This document shows positions 1 through 6,784 of a stretch of 20,061 nt of DNA, piece by piece (position 1 is the first letter of the stretch; the number at the start of each line of letters is the position of its first letter). The DNA comes from Alphaproteobacteria bacterium. GTDB lineage: Bacteria > Pseudomonadota > Alphaproteobacteria > UBA8366. Under the pieces are notes generated by a model, which was given only the letters and a program-made list of their open reading frames with translations, was not told the DNA's origin and searched no databases. The stretch covers positions 1-20,061 of the forward strand of contig JABJCS010000390.1 of NCBI GenBank assembly GCA_018665505.1, read 5' to 3'. Position numbers and translations under genes: made by a program.

Positions 1-324
1 CCGCCATTCGGTGCCGGGCTCGATGGCCAGCGTTGTGATCGCGCGCGAGAGTTTGGGAATGGTGTGTAGTCCGGTGCCGCTTAGGAGTGCCGGTGCGACG
101 TTTGGTATGGCGAGTTCCCAACGCCATACCTCTGACCAATCGGCGATCCCTTCCAGATCAAGCACGCCTGAAATATAAGCGTATTCGTCTTTCTCTAATT
201 CGGCGCCATTCGCCGTAACGCTGCCATGGCGCACATAGATGAGGCGTTGCGCGTCGGGAAGCGCTGCGCTGGTCTTTCCCAACGCAACGAGTTGATCCTG
301 ATAGAAAGACATGCTGAGAGGCAT
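1..324 (-). CDS. Cupin-like protein, N-terminal part (runs off the left edge)
   Basis: The reading frame is open from an ATG at 324, preceded immediately by a stop codon, through position 1, giving 108 visible residues. A second in-frame ATG at 312 is an alternative start; neither has a clear Shine-Dalgarno. The visible part contains RLIYVRHGSVTANG near residues 27-40 and ends in a TLAIEPGTEW segment, both typical of the beta strands leading into a cupin metal-binding motif. The metal ligands themselves would lie beyond the edge. It starts 20 bases after the stop of the AsnC/Lrp gene on the same strand, so the two are probably co-transcribed and the regulator may control it. The family is inferred from pattern only; the substrate is unknown. 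Confidence 0.6.
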   Translation of the reverse strand, partial: MPLSMSFYQDQLVALGKTSAALPDAQRLIYVRHGSVTANGAELEKDEYAYISGVLDLEGIADWSEVWRWELAIPNVAPALLSGTGLHTIPKLSRAITTLAIEPGTEWR

Positions 325-344
325 TTACGATACTCGGTTGGAGG

Positions 345-839
345 TCAATCTCCCGCAGATCCGTCTTCGACTGGGATCGGAATGCCGAATGCGTATTTCG
401 ATGTGCGGATCGCTAAGGCTGATTTCACGTGGCTGACATTGGGAGCGGAGGTCAACTCTGTGGTGAGGAAGCGGTTATAGGTGTCCCAATCAGCGGCGAC
501 GACTTTCAGAATGAAGTCGGCCTCTCCGGCCAACATGTGGCATTCCCGAACTTCGGGCCAGCTTTCCACTAAACTCTCGAAGGCTTTGAGATCGCTCTCC
601 GCCTGGCTTGTCAGCCCGACTTGAGCGAATACCGTGACGCCGTAGCCTAGCGCTTCATGATTGACGTCCGCATGATAGCCGCGGATATACCCCGAGTCTT
701 CCAGCGCCCTTACGCGGCGTAGGCAGGGCGGCGCCGAAATACCGACTCGTTTCGACAGGTCGACATTGGTCATACGCCCATCGTCCTGTAGATCGCGGAG
801 GATTTTACGGTCGATTTTATCGAGTTTTACGCGTTTCAC
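345..839 (-). CDS. Lrp/AsnC-family transcriptional regulator
   Basis: A 164-residue protein, the normal length for the family. Residues about 5-60 form the winged helix-turn-helix beginning LDKIDRKILRDLQDDGRMTN and including the recognition-helix segment GISAPPCLRRVRALE. Residues about 70-145 form the ligand-binding RAM (ACT-like) domain, with the typical segment WPEVRECHMLAGEADFILKV. The start codon is GTG at 839; no upstream in-frame ATG exists, and the Lrp core begins only five residues later. Such proteins sense amino acids or related small molecules and bind DNA as oligomers. It is divergent from the ELM1-family gene, and the 140-base gap contains an AT-rich palindrome that could be an autoregulatory site. 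The downstream cupin-like gene is the likeliest operon partner. The ligand is not predictable. Confidence 0.93.
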   Translation of the reverse strand: MKRVKLDKIDRKILRDLQDDGRMTNVDLSKRVGISAPPCLRRVRALEDSGYIRGYHADVNHEALGYGVTVFAQVGLTSQAESDLKAFESLVESWPEVRECHMLAGEADFILKVVAADWDTYNRFLTTELTSAPNVSHVKSALAIRTSKYAFGIPIPVEDGSAGD

Positions 840-874
840 CGATGACGGTCCGAGCCCTGTTGATTCGCGCGCAA

Positions 875-882
875 TAATATTA
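875..882. promoter_or_regulatory. AT-rich palindrome in the Lrp/ELM1 divergent promoter region
   Basis: TAATATTA is a perfect 8-base palindrome in otherwise GC-rich DNA, 36 bases upstream of the Lrp GTG. It could be the -10 element of the leftward promoter (TAATAT) or part of an AT-rich Lrp-type site. No good -35 element is visible at the right distance, so the assignment is tentative. Confidence 0.3.
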
Positions 883-979
883 CCCTTAGGGCTGTAAGAG
901 CAAGACGAACCGCCTTGTCATCGTGGTATAGAGGATGAATGATCCGGCGAGTTTGCGCCAAAGGCTGAATGGGTAAGAG

Positions 980-1951
980 ATGGCGGAGCGGGCAATTTGG
1001 GCAATCACCGATGGAAAGATTGGAATGGTCAATCAGGCAGTAGGCTTGGCCAATGCCATCGCGCGGAGTGCTGGAAATTTTGAGGTCGAAGAAAAGACGG
1101 TGGTGCCCGCGCGACCGTGGGCACTTTTACCGGCTGGTCTATGGCCGCGATGGGTGTCCGGGTTGGGAAAGTGCGGGACACCGCTTCAACCGCCTTGGCC
1201 GGACGTCGTGGTGAGTTGCGGTCGCCATGCGATTGGGCCCGCATTGTGGGTAAAGCGGCAGAGCGACGGGCGCGCGAAGGCAGTCCACGCACAGCATCCA
1301 CGTACAGCGGCGGGTGCTTATGATGCGATCATCGGGCAGTCCCATGACGGTCTGGATGGGCCGAATGTCATCAAGGTCATGGGTTCGATGCATCGGATTG
1401 CCGAAGGAGATCTCGCGGCGGCGGCGGCGCGTCAGGGCGCGGCGTTCGCGGACATACCGCATCCCACGGTCGCAGTTCTTATCGGCGGGACCAACAGCAC
1501 CTATCAGATGACGGCGGAAATCACGCGCCGCTTGGCAGATGATCTGTTGGGTTTGGTCGCGCGATCAGGGTGCGGGCTTCTGGTCACGGCGTCGCGGCGC
1601 ACCGGCGAGGAAAATCTGGAGTTGCTCCGCGAGCGTATTGCCGGACCGAACATCTACTTTTGGGACGGGATGGGAGAGAATCCGTATTTTGCCTTTCTGG
1701 CACAGGCCGATTCCATTCTCGTCACTGGCGATTCGGTCAATATGATCTCCGAAGCCTGCTTCACTGGAAAGCCGGTACATGTTCTGGCGTTGGAGGGTGG
1801 TAGTGGTAGTAAGTTTGAGCGCTTCCACACGGAGATGCGCCTGGCCGACCATACCAGGCCATTTCAAGGGAAGCTTGAGGAATGGCAGGCAGTGAGGCTC
1901 GACGAGACGTCCCGCGTGGCGCGTGAAATCATCGCCCGGCTCGGGTTATAA
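980..1951 (+). CDS. Mitochondrial fission ELM1 family protein (DUF1022)
   Basis: A 323-residue protein with the conserved blocks of the Mito_fiss_Elm1/DUF1022 family. The N-terminus is WAITDGKIGMVNQAVGLA (about 7-24), followed by a VVVSCGRHAIGPALWVKR block near residue 75-93, a LIGGTNSTYQ block near 168-177, a TASRRTGEENL block near 203-213, and NPYFAFLAQADSILVTGDS plus MISEACFTGKPVHVL near 235-270. Plant ELM1 recruits a dynamin-related protein to mitochondria. The many bacterial homologues have no established role, and the fold is thought to resemble GT-B glycosyltransferases. It is the first gene of a rightward series with a 2OG oxygenase and a 633-residue orphan protein, which may share its unknown function. 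The family call is firm; the function is open. Confidence 0.9.
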   Translation: MAERAIWAITDGKIGMVNQAVGLANAIARSAGNFEVEEKTVVPARPWALLPAGLWPRWVSGLGKCGTPLQPPWPDVVVSCGRHAIGPALWVKRQSDGRAKAVHAQHPRTAAGAYDAIIGQSHDGLDGPNVIKVMGSMHRIAEGDLAAAAARQGAAFADIPHPTVAVLIGGTNSTYQMTAEITRRLADDLLGLVARSGCGLLVTASRRTGEENLELLRERIAGPNIYFWDGMGENPYFAFLAQADSILVTGDSVNMISEACFTGKPVHVLALEGGSGSKFERFHTEMRLADHTRPFQGKLEEWQAVRLDETSRVAREIIARLGL

Positions 1952-2046
1952 TTGATGGCGACGGATCGCCGCAGGGGAATCGCGGGGATTGCCAGATTCG
2001 CGTGCTTCGCCGTATCTTTCCGATCGCGACGATATTCGGCGAACCA

Positions 2047-2670
2047 ATGTCCCTGATCGATCATGAAAAGCTACGCGCGGCACCAGTAGTGGCGGAGCCG
2101 TTCCAGCATCTCGTTGCGCCGGGTTTGGTGAGCGGCGAGGCGCTGCATTCCGTATTGCGCAATTTTCCCAAGATGGAGCGGCCGGGCAGCGTTCCGCTGA
2201 CGGCGCTTGAGTACGGTCCTGCCTTTGGCGAGTTGGTCGAAGATCTGCGCGGCCCCGAAGTGACGGAAATGTTATCGGAAAAATTTAAAACCGATCTTCG
2301 AAAGCGTCCGACAATGGTGACGGTACGCGGAAAATGTCGCGCGCGGGACGGTAAAATTCATACGGATTCGAAGGATAAGATTGTCACGGTTCTACTCTAT
2401 CTAAACCCGAGTTGGGAAAAGGAAGGTGGGCGTTTGCGCTTGCTGCAACAGCCGAACGATATCGAGGATTATGTCGCCGAAGTGCCGCCCGATGAGGGCA
2501 CGATGTTGGCGTTTAAATGTTCGGAGACCGCTTGGCACGGCCACAAATCCTTCGAGGGCGCACGGCGAGCCATCCAACTCAACTGGGTCACCGAGGAGCG
2601 CTATGTACGACGCGAGCAACGGCGGCATAAATTTTCGTCCTTCTTTAAACGCATTGGTCTCGCGACCTGA
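2047..2670 (+). CDS. 2-oxoglutarate/Fe(II)-dependent oxygenase (prolyl 4-hydroxylase-like)
   Basis: A 207-residue protein from the ATG at 2047. An upstream ATG at 2002 would add 15 residues with no family-like sequence, so I prefer 2047; neither has a strong ribosome-binding site. The Fe(II) facial triad is visible as H105-T-D107 and a distal His in WHGHKSF (H164), followed by the 2OG-binding Arg in ARRAIQLNW (about 173-174). The segment KEGGRLRLL (about 125-133) is the usual beta strand between them, and P148-P149-D-E-G before the distal His matches the P4H-like pattern. It probably hydroxylates a protein or small molecule in the cytoplasm; no signal peptide is seen. It lies 95 bases after the ELM1 gene and 23 bases before the next gene, suggesting one transcript. 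Confidence 0.85.
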   Translation: MSLIDHEKLRAAPVVAEPFQHLVAPGLVSGEALHSVLRNFPKMERPGSVPLTALEYGPAFGELVEDLRGPEVTEMLSEKFKTDLRKRPTMVTVRGKCRARDGKIHTDSKDKIVTVLLYLNPSWEKEGGRLRLLQQPNDIEDYVAEVPPDEGTMLAFKCSETAWHGHKSFEGARRAIQLNWVTEERYVRREQRRHKFSSFFKRIGLAT

Positions 2671-2693
2671 CATAAGAGGATACTAGGCGGCCT

Positions 2694-4595
2694 ATGGCCT
2701 TATCGATCGAAACGTTCAGTAACATCACCGGCGGCTTCTCATTCTTCAAAGCGGCCGGTCATCCGTTGACGGCGCAGCGTATCCAGGACCTGATCGCCGG
2801 AATGGAAGGGCCAGTCGCGATCTATGACCCGCTTGGCCTGGCGGCTCCGTTTGCGGAAATTCACGACTGCGGTGCATTGAATCTCGCGGGCGTATTCGTG
2901 CAGGATATCGAACGGATCGGCGAGATCGTTTTCGGTCAAACGACCCAGCCGGTTACCGACCTGTCGCAAAGCGGTGCGCGGACCGTCTTTATTCCGGGCT
3001 TTGATACAGAGCGCGTTGCCGAGCACATCAGCCATCTTCTCCCCAGCGGTGCCGAGCTCGTGACCCTCGATCAGGTGCGGCTGGAAGACGAGATGGTGAC
3101 CAATAAACGCCGCTATTTAGAGCCGATGAATTTTGCGACCAACTTCGCTTTTTTTCGCGACGACGAGGGCCATCACACCCGGGTCGTGAGCGCGAACTAC
3201 TGGGCCGGCTATGGCGCCAAGAATGTTTGGATGTGGTGCTGCCTGTTCGATGAAGACGGGCAAGTATTGGTCGAATGGCGTGAGGATCTACCGGCCGGTG
3301 TCGGCTCTGTCGTTATTGACAGCCGCGAGGTGCGTGAGCGTTTCGATCTCGGTGCTTTTACCGGCCAATTATTCTTGCATGCGATCAACGCGTCCGGGCA
3401 CGACGTCGTCAAATATGCGCTCGACACCTATGGCGATGCACCTGAAGTGCTTTCCTGTACGCATGATGCGAATGCATGGCCGTCGGATTTATATGCCGGT
3501 CTGCCCGCCCCCGCCGATGGGGAACAGGTCACTCTCTGGGTGCAGAATAGCCATCCTTGTGTGATACCGGCCGGGACCATCGGTCTCAATCGGATGGGCG
3601 ACGACACTATCGTCCGGCTCGACCGCGAGCTTCCGGCCTTTGGGTCTTATGCCTTGAATGTCGCGGAATTGTTGCCCGACCTCGCTTGGCCGGAGCAGAT
3701 AGAGATCCAGGCAGGCAAGCATTTCGTCCGACCTCGCTATGAGATCGCGAACGCGAAGACTGGACGCTCACGGATTTCGCACCCGAATGTCGAAAGGGTA
3801 GATTTGAAAACCAACCCGAAGATTGCGGAATTGAGCAATCTCTTGGGTAAATCCTACATTCTGCCAGCTCCTGTTTTGCCGATGGCTGAGTTCAGTAGCC
3901 TCGCCTTGCCGACACCGATGTCGACAGCGCAGGAGAATCTACCTTTGGCGCTTGCGGTCTATAATCCCGACGGCCAGGAAGTCGCCCGCCATCGATTTGG
4001 CTGCCTGCCGCGCGATCATGCCGACTGCCTGTCACTCGATGGTCTGGTGAATGGATCTCTCGGCGAAGGTTACGGTCACATGGAATTGATCTACGACTTC
4101 GCGGATGGCGGCGGCGCGGATGGTTGGCTGCATGGCCTGTTCCGCTACCAACATCGTGAGAGCGGCCATGAGGCCGAGACGAGTTTCGGCGCGCATATCT
4201 TCAACACGGTGCTGACCTATCGCAACGAGCCGCAATCCTATAACGGCCCGGCGCCAGGTCTCAGTACGCGGTTGTTTCTGCGCCTCGGACCGGCTCCGGA
4301 CGATACAATGTGTCACCTGATCTATTCGGCATCGACGCCGTGGCACGAGAAATCCGAGACCAAGCTGATTCTGCATGACGGGTCCGGGGTAGAAATCGCC
4401 TTCCGGGATTTGCCGATTCCATGCGGTGGGTCCGTCAATTGGCGCTACTCGGAGGTTTTCGATGCGGACGAGCGTCGCCGCGCGGGTGATCGGCCCTATG
4501 TCATCATACGTGACGTCACGTGCCGACTTTTCGGCTATCATGGGGTCGTAAACGGGTCGGGCAGTTTCAGCTTCGACCATATGTTCGGCTTTTAG
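2694..4595 (+). CDS. Large conserved-looking protein of unknown function (633 aa)
   Basis: I do not recognise this family. The ATG at 2694 has a good AGGCGG-type ribosome-binding site (2685-2690). The protein has no signal peptide and no membrane segment. It is rich in aromatic residues and short beta-strand-like stretches, for example NFATNFAFFRDDEGHHTRVV (about 144-163) and ANYWAGYGAKNVWMWCCLF (about 166-184), which suggests beta-sandwich domains. A second half from about residue 395 repeats a similar style (LALAVYNPDGQEVARHRFG, then HIFNTVLTYRN), hinting at two related halves. Codon use and GC match its neighbours, so it is a real gene. It sits 23 bases after the 2OG oxygenase and 49 bases before the LysR gene. 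It might be the oxygenase's partner or substrate, but that is a guess. Confidence 0.85.
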   Translation: MALSIETFSNITGGFSFFKAAGHPLTAQRIQDLIAGMEGPVAIYDPLGLAAPFAEIHDCGALNLAGVFVQDIERIGEIVFGQTTQPVTDLSQSGARTVFIPGFDTERVAEHISHLLPSGAELVTLDQVRLEDEMVTNKRRYLEPMNFATNFAFFRDDEGHHTRVVSANYWAGYGAKNVWMWCCLFDEDGQVLVEWREDLPAGVGSVVIDSREVRERFDLGAFTGQLFLHAINASGHDVVKYALDTYGDAPEVLSCTHDANAWPSDLYAGLPAPADGEQVTLWVQNSHPCVIPAGTIGLNRMGDDTIVRLDRELPAFGSYALNVAELLPDLAWPEQIEIQAGKHFVRPRYEIANAKTGRSRISHPNVERVDLKTNPKIAELSNLLGKSYILPAPVLPMAEFSSLALPTPMSTAQENLPLALAVYNPDGQEVARHRFGCLPRDHADCLSLDGLVNGSLGEGYGHMELIYDFADGGGADGWLHGLFRYQHRESGHEAETSFGAHIFNTVLTYRNEPQSYNGPAPGLSTRLFLRLGPAPDDTMCHLIYSASTPWHEKSETKLILHDGSGVEIAFRDLPIPCGGSVNWRYSEVFDADERRRAGDRPYVIIRDVTCRLFGYHGVVNGSGSFSFDHMFGF

Positions 4596-4610
4596 GAGCA
4601 GCGCGGGCAG

Positions 4611-4625
4611 GATTTGGGACAAATC
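4611..4625. promoter_or_regulatory. Perfect inverted repeat just upstream of the LysR gene
   Basis: The 6-base arms GATTTG and CAAATC are separated by GGA, ending 19 bases before the LysR ATG. LysR-type regulators commonly bind dyads near their own gene. With no U-run following, it is unlikely to be a terminator, although it could form an RNA hairpin near the start codon. The operator role is inferred from symmetry and position only. Confidence 0.35.
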
Positions 4626-4644
4626 GACCCGGCGCGCCAATGCG

Positions 4645-5535
4645 ATGGACTGGGACAAACTGCGAGTATTTCATGCGGTCTCTGACGCCGGGAGTTTTAC
4701 TCGGGCAGGCGATGCGCTCAATCTCAGCCAATCAGCGGTCAGCCGCCAGGTCAGCGCGCTTGAAGCCTCGCTCAAGACACCGTTGTTTCACCGACACGCT
4801 CGCGGCCTTTTGCTGACCGAACAGGGCGAATTGCTCTATCAGACGGTACACGACGTCTTCCACATGTTGACCATGGCGGAGGCACAACTCTCCGAACGCC
4901 AGGAGCGCCCTTCGGGCCCGTTGAAGATAACCACGACAGTGGCGCTTGGCTCCACGTGGCTGACACCGCGAATCAAGGAATTCGTCGAACTCTATCCGGA
5001 TATCGAAGTGAGCCTGCAACTGACCGATGGTGAGCTTGATCTGACGATGCGCGAAGCCGATGTCGCGCTGCGGATGGGAGCTCCCCGGCAACCGGATTTG
5101 ATCCAGCGTCAGATACTGCAGGTGCGCACCCATGTGTATGGCAGCCGCGATTACTTGCGGGAGTTCGGATATCCGCAACAGCCGGAGGATTTGGATCATC
5201 ACCGCCTGATTGTCTACGGTGAAGCGCAACCGCTACCGGTGACGACGATCAACTGGTTGTTGGAGGTCGGCGCTCAGCCCGGACATCAGCGCCGGCCCGC
5301 TTTTACGGTGAACAATCTCTATGGAATGTATCTTGCGGTGCAAGGTGGCCTTGGGTTGGCGAACTTGCCGGATTATATGGTGCCGCCGGATTCGAACCTC
5401 GTGCAGGTCTTGCCCGAAATTTCCAGCCCGCCCACGCAATGTTACTTCGTTTATCCGGAAGAAATGCGACATTCAAAACGAATAGAGGTATTTCGGGAAT
5501 TTTTACTGCGGAAAGTCGCCGAAACACAGTTTTAA
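4645..5535 (+). CDS. LysR-family regulator, VtlR/LsrB-like
   Basis: A 296-residue LysR-type regulator of normal length. The N-terminal winged HTH (about 1-60) reads WDKLRVFHAVSDAGSFTRAG then LNLSQSAVSRQVSALE, followed by FHRHARGLLLTEQGELLY. The linker is followed by a periplasmic-binding-protein-like effector domain (about 92-290) starting PLKITTTVALGSTWL. From memory, this N-terminus and the blocks TEQGE, LYPDI and DLIQR closely resemble alphaproteobacterial VtlR/LsrB proteins. Those respond to envelope or oxidative stress and activate AbcR-type small RNAs. The immediate downstream gap holds a T-N11-A dyad and an sRNA-like transcript, which supports this assignment. In many alphaproteobacteria this LysR gene lies next to trxB and an AsnC gene; here trxB is absent and other genes lie between. 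Orthology is inferred; LysR membership is certain. Confidence 0.93.
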   Translation: MDWDKLRVFHAVSDAGSFTRAGDALNLSQSAVSRQVSALEASLKTPLFHRHARGLLLTEQGELLYQTVHDVFHMLTMAEAQLSERQERPSGPLKITTTVALGSTWLTPRIKEFVELYPDIEVSLQLTDGELDLTMREADVALRMGAPRQPDLIQRQILQVRTHVYGSRDYLREFGYPQQPEDLDHHRLIVYGEAQPLPVTTINWLLEVGAQPGHQRRPAFTVNNLYGMYLAVQGGLGLANLPDYMVPPDSNLVQVLPEISSPPTQCYFVYPEEMRHSKRIEVFREFLLRKVAETQF

Positions 5536-5577
5536 ATGCGTTAACCATTGTGGCATTTGTGACGATAAACTACGAGC

Positions 5578-5594
5578 TATGCAAAAAGCGCATA
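5578..5594. promoter_or_regulatory. LysR-type T-N11-A dyad, candidate activator site
   Basis: The arms TATGC (5578-5582) and GCATA (5590-5594) flank a 7-base A-rich centre. The inner T5580 and A5592 are 11 bases apart, giving the classic T-N11-A LysR box. Its centre (5586) lies about 69 bases upstream of the predicted sRNA start near 5655, the usual position of an LTTR recognition site. It begins 43 bases after the LysR stop codon. Confidence 0.55.
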
Positions 5595-5643
5595 AGTGGT
5601 GTGCCTAAATGAAGGTGGTTATCGGTCTATCGCCGCCCCATGT

Positions 5644-5649
5644 TAGATT
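5644..5649 (+). promoter_or_regulatory. Candidate -10 element of the sRNA promoter
   Basis: TAGATT matches the sigma-70 -10 consensus at four of six positions and would start transcription near 5655-5656, exactly where the first hairpin begins. The best -35 candidate, TTATCG at 5619-5624, is weak and 19 bases away. Poor core elements beneath a LysR box fit an activator-dependent promoter. Confidence 0.35.
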
Positions 5650-5655
5650 AGAAGC

Positions 5656-5790
5656 TTGCTGCAACGCAGCAACGATTCATTTCCACCTGATATACCCCTT
5701 CAGGTGAGGGTTTGAATACCCTGCGTCTCCCAGACGTGAAGCCTCCCTGTTTTACTTATACGCCGGGCCAACTTTGGCCCGGCTTTTTTT
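5656..5790 (+). ncRNA. Candidate trans-acting small RNA, AbcR/alpha-r15-like
   Basis: About 135 bases with no plausible ORF but dense structure. Hairpin 1 is TTGCTGC/GCAGCAA (5656-5672). Hairpin 2 is CACCTGA/TCAGGTG (5684-5706) with a loop containing ACCCC. Hairpin 3 is AGGGT/ACCCT (5707-5722). Hairpin 4 is CGTCT/AGACG (5724-5736), whose loop region is CUCCCA. An unpaired stretch with CCUCCC (5742-5747) and a U-rich segment follows, then an intrinsic terminator. Alphaproteobacterial AbcR RNAs combine hairpins, exposed CUCCC anti-Shine-Dalgarno segments and a terminator, and they silence ABC-transporter and other mRNAs with Hfq. The neighbouring LysR gene is of the type known to activate abcR genes. 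The alternative is a leader attenuator for the lyase gene at 5919, but I see no competing antiterminator. Confidence 0.6.
5762..5790 (+). terminator. Strong rho-independent terminator of the sRNA
   Basis: A perfect 9-base-pair stem GCCGGGCCA/TGGCCCGGC with an ACTT loop is followed directly by seven T residues (5784-5790). This is the clearest terminator in the window and sets the 3' end of the candidate sRNA. It could also end read-through from the LysR gene. Confidence 0.93.
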
Positions 5791-5873
5791 GCGCCCGGAA
5801 GCATGCAGCTTGACGCCGAATCAGGTGATAGGCTCTCCCGTTCCATACGCGCCCAAAAACCCTATATCGTATT

Positions 5874-5883
5874 GTCGTACGAC
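5874..5883. promoter_or_regulatory. Palindromic operator candidate upstream of the lyase gene
   Basis: GTCGTACGAC is a perfect 10-base palindrome 35 bases upstream of the lyase ATG. Read from 5875 to 5885 it fits TNGTNNNACNA, the pattern known for FadR-subfamily GntR repressors, and it fits on the other strand too. A weak -10-like TATATC lies at 5863-5868, so a bound repressor would overlap the transcription start. No GntR gene is present in the window. Confidence 0.4.
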
Positions 5884-5918
5884 CATCGCGTCCGTCCAAT
5901 ACAGCCGAGGAACCTGCC

Positions 5919-6782
5919 ATGACCCCGCCCGATAATCTGCGCGCCCTGTTAGCCGAACCTGGATTTATTATCATGCCGGCGGTCTGGGATGGCTTGAGCG
6001 CTAAAATGACCTGGCAAGCTGGCTATAAGACGGCGTTTCTCTCCGGCTCTTGCGTGGCGGCCAGCCGGTTGGGTGGACCCGATCTCGATCTGATTACGGC
6101 GGCCGAAATGCAGGATTCACTGATCCAAGCCCGCGCCGCCGCTCCCGACCTGCTGATGCTCGCCGACGGCGATCACGGCTATGGCAATGCGATGAACGTG
6201 CAGCGCACGGTTCGGGCCTATGGCCGGCTAGGTGCTGCGGCGGTTTTGATCGAGGATAAGATTACCCCGCGCGCGCTGACATCCGCTGGCAAGCCGACTC
6301 TGCCGCGCGAAGAAATGCGCATGAAGCTACGCGCCGCTATCGAGGCCGCGAAGGAGTCCGGTATCCTGGTGATGGCCCGCACTGATTGCCGTCCGACGCT
6401 GGGCATCGACGAAGCCGTCGCCCGGATCGAGATGTATGTGGAAGAGGGAGCGGATATCCTGTTCCTCGACTCGCCCGCGGATGAGGATGAGGTCCGCCGC
6501 GCCGTCGAGGCCGCCGCCGGCCGCCCGTCCTTCGCTGTGCTGTCGCCGGGCGCGAAGCGGGAGACCCCGACGCAAGCACGCGCCGCTGAACTAGGGTTGA
6601 AGATCGGGACGCATCCGACAGGAATGCTGTCCCCGGCTGCCGCCGGTATTAAGGCAGGATTGGCCGCCTTGCAGGATGGCAAGGCGGAAGCCGAAAGCGC
6701 CCTTTCTCCCGACGAGTTGCGAGAGACGCTCGGCTATGAGGATTACGAAGAGGCGGCCAAGGCCTTCACGCTACCCGGCTAA
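5919..6782 (+). CDS. Isocitrate lyase/PEP mutase superfamily protein
   Basis: A 287-residue TIM-barrel enzyme starting at an ATG with a GAGGA ribosome-binding site (5907-5911). Family marks are SGS (about 42-44), the metal-binding LADGDHGYGN (D83, D85), IEDK (E112-K114) and MARTD (R154-D156), followed by LFLDSPADEDE. Members cleave or isomerise C-C or C-P bonds of oxoacids in the cytoplasm. The active-site loop here reads PRALTSAGK after EDK. It has neither the KxCGH catalytic cysteine of (methyl)isocitrate lyases nor the Asn-Ser of PEP mutase EDKxxxxxNS. An oxaloacetate-decarboxylase-like or other lyase role is therefore more likely than either textbook reaction. It stands alone behind its own probable operator and ends 2 bases from the converging acyl-CoA dehydrogenase-like gene. 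Confidence 0.88.
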   Translation: MTPPDNLRALLAEPGFIIMPAVWDGLSAKMTWQAGYKTAFLSGSCVAASRLGGPDLDLITAAEMQDSLIQARAAAPDLLMLADGDHGYGNAMNVQRTVRAYGRLGAAAVLIEDKITPRALTSAGKPTLPREEMRMKLRAAIEAAKESGILVMARTDCRPTLGIDEAVARIEMYVEEGADILFLDSPADEDEVRRAVEAAAGRPSFAVLSPGAKRETPTQARAAELGLKIGTHPTGMLSPAAAGIKAGLAALQDGKAEAESALSPDELRETLGYEDYEEAAKAFTLPG

Positions 6783-6784
6783 AG

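Noticed and set aside
226..480. A rightward 84-codon frame over the cupin/AsnC junction
   Set aside because: It is antisense to two better supported genes and lacks a ribosome-binding site or any family pattern.
1411..1432. Run of GCG triplets as a microsatellite
   Set aside because: It simply encodes an alanine-rich stretch of the ELM1-family protein and is too short to be a repeat feature.
5534..5558. AAATGC/GCATTT inverted repeat at the LysR stop as a terminator
   Set aside because: Six AT-rich pairs with a 13-base loop and no U-run; too weak to call.
5756..5974. A leftward 72-codon frame across the sRNA terminator and the lyase start
   Set aside because: It reads through a perfect intrinsic terminator and into the start of a well-supported gene; its residue composition is not protein-like.
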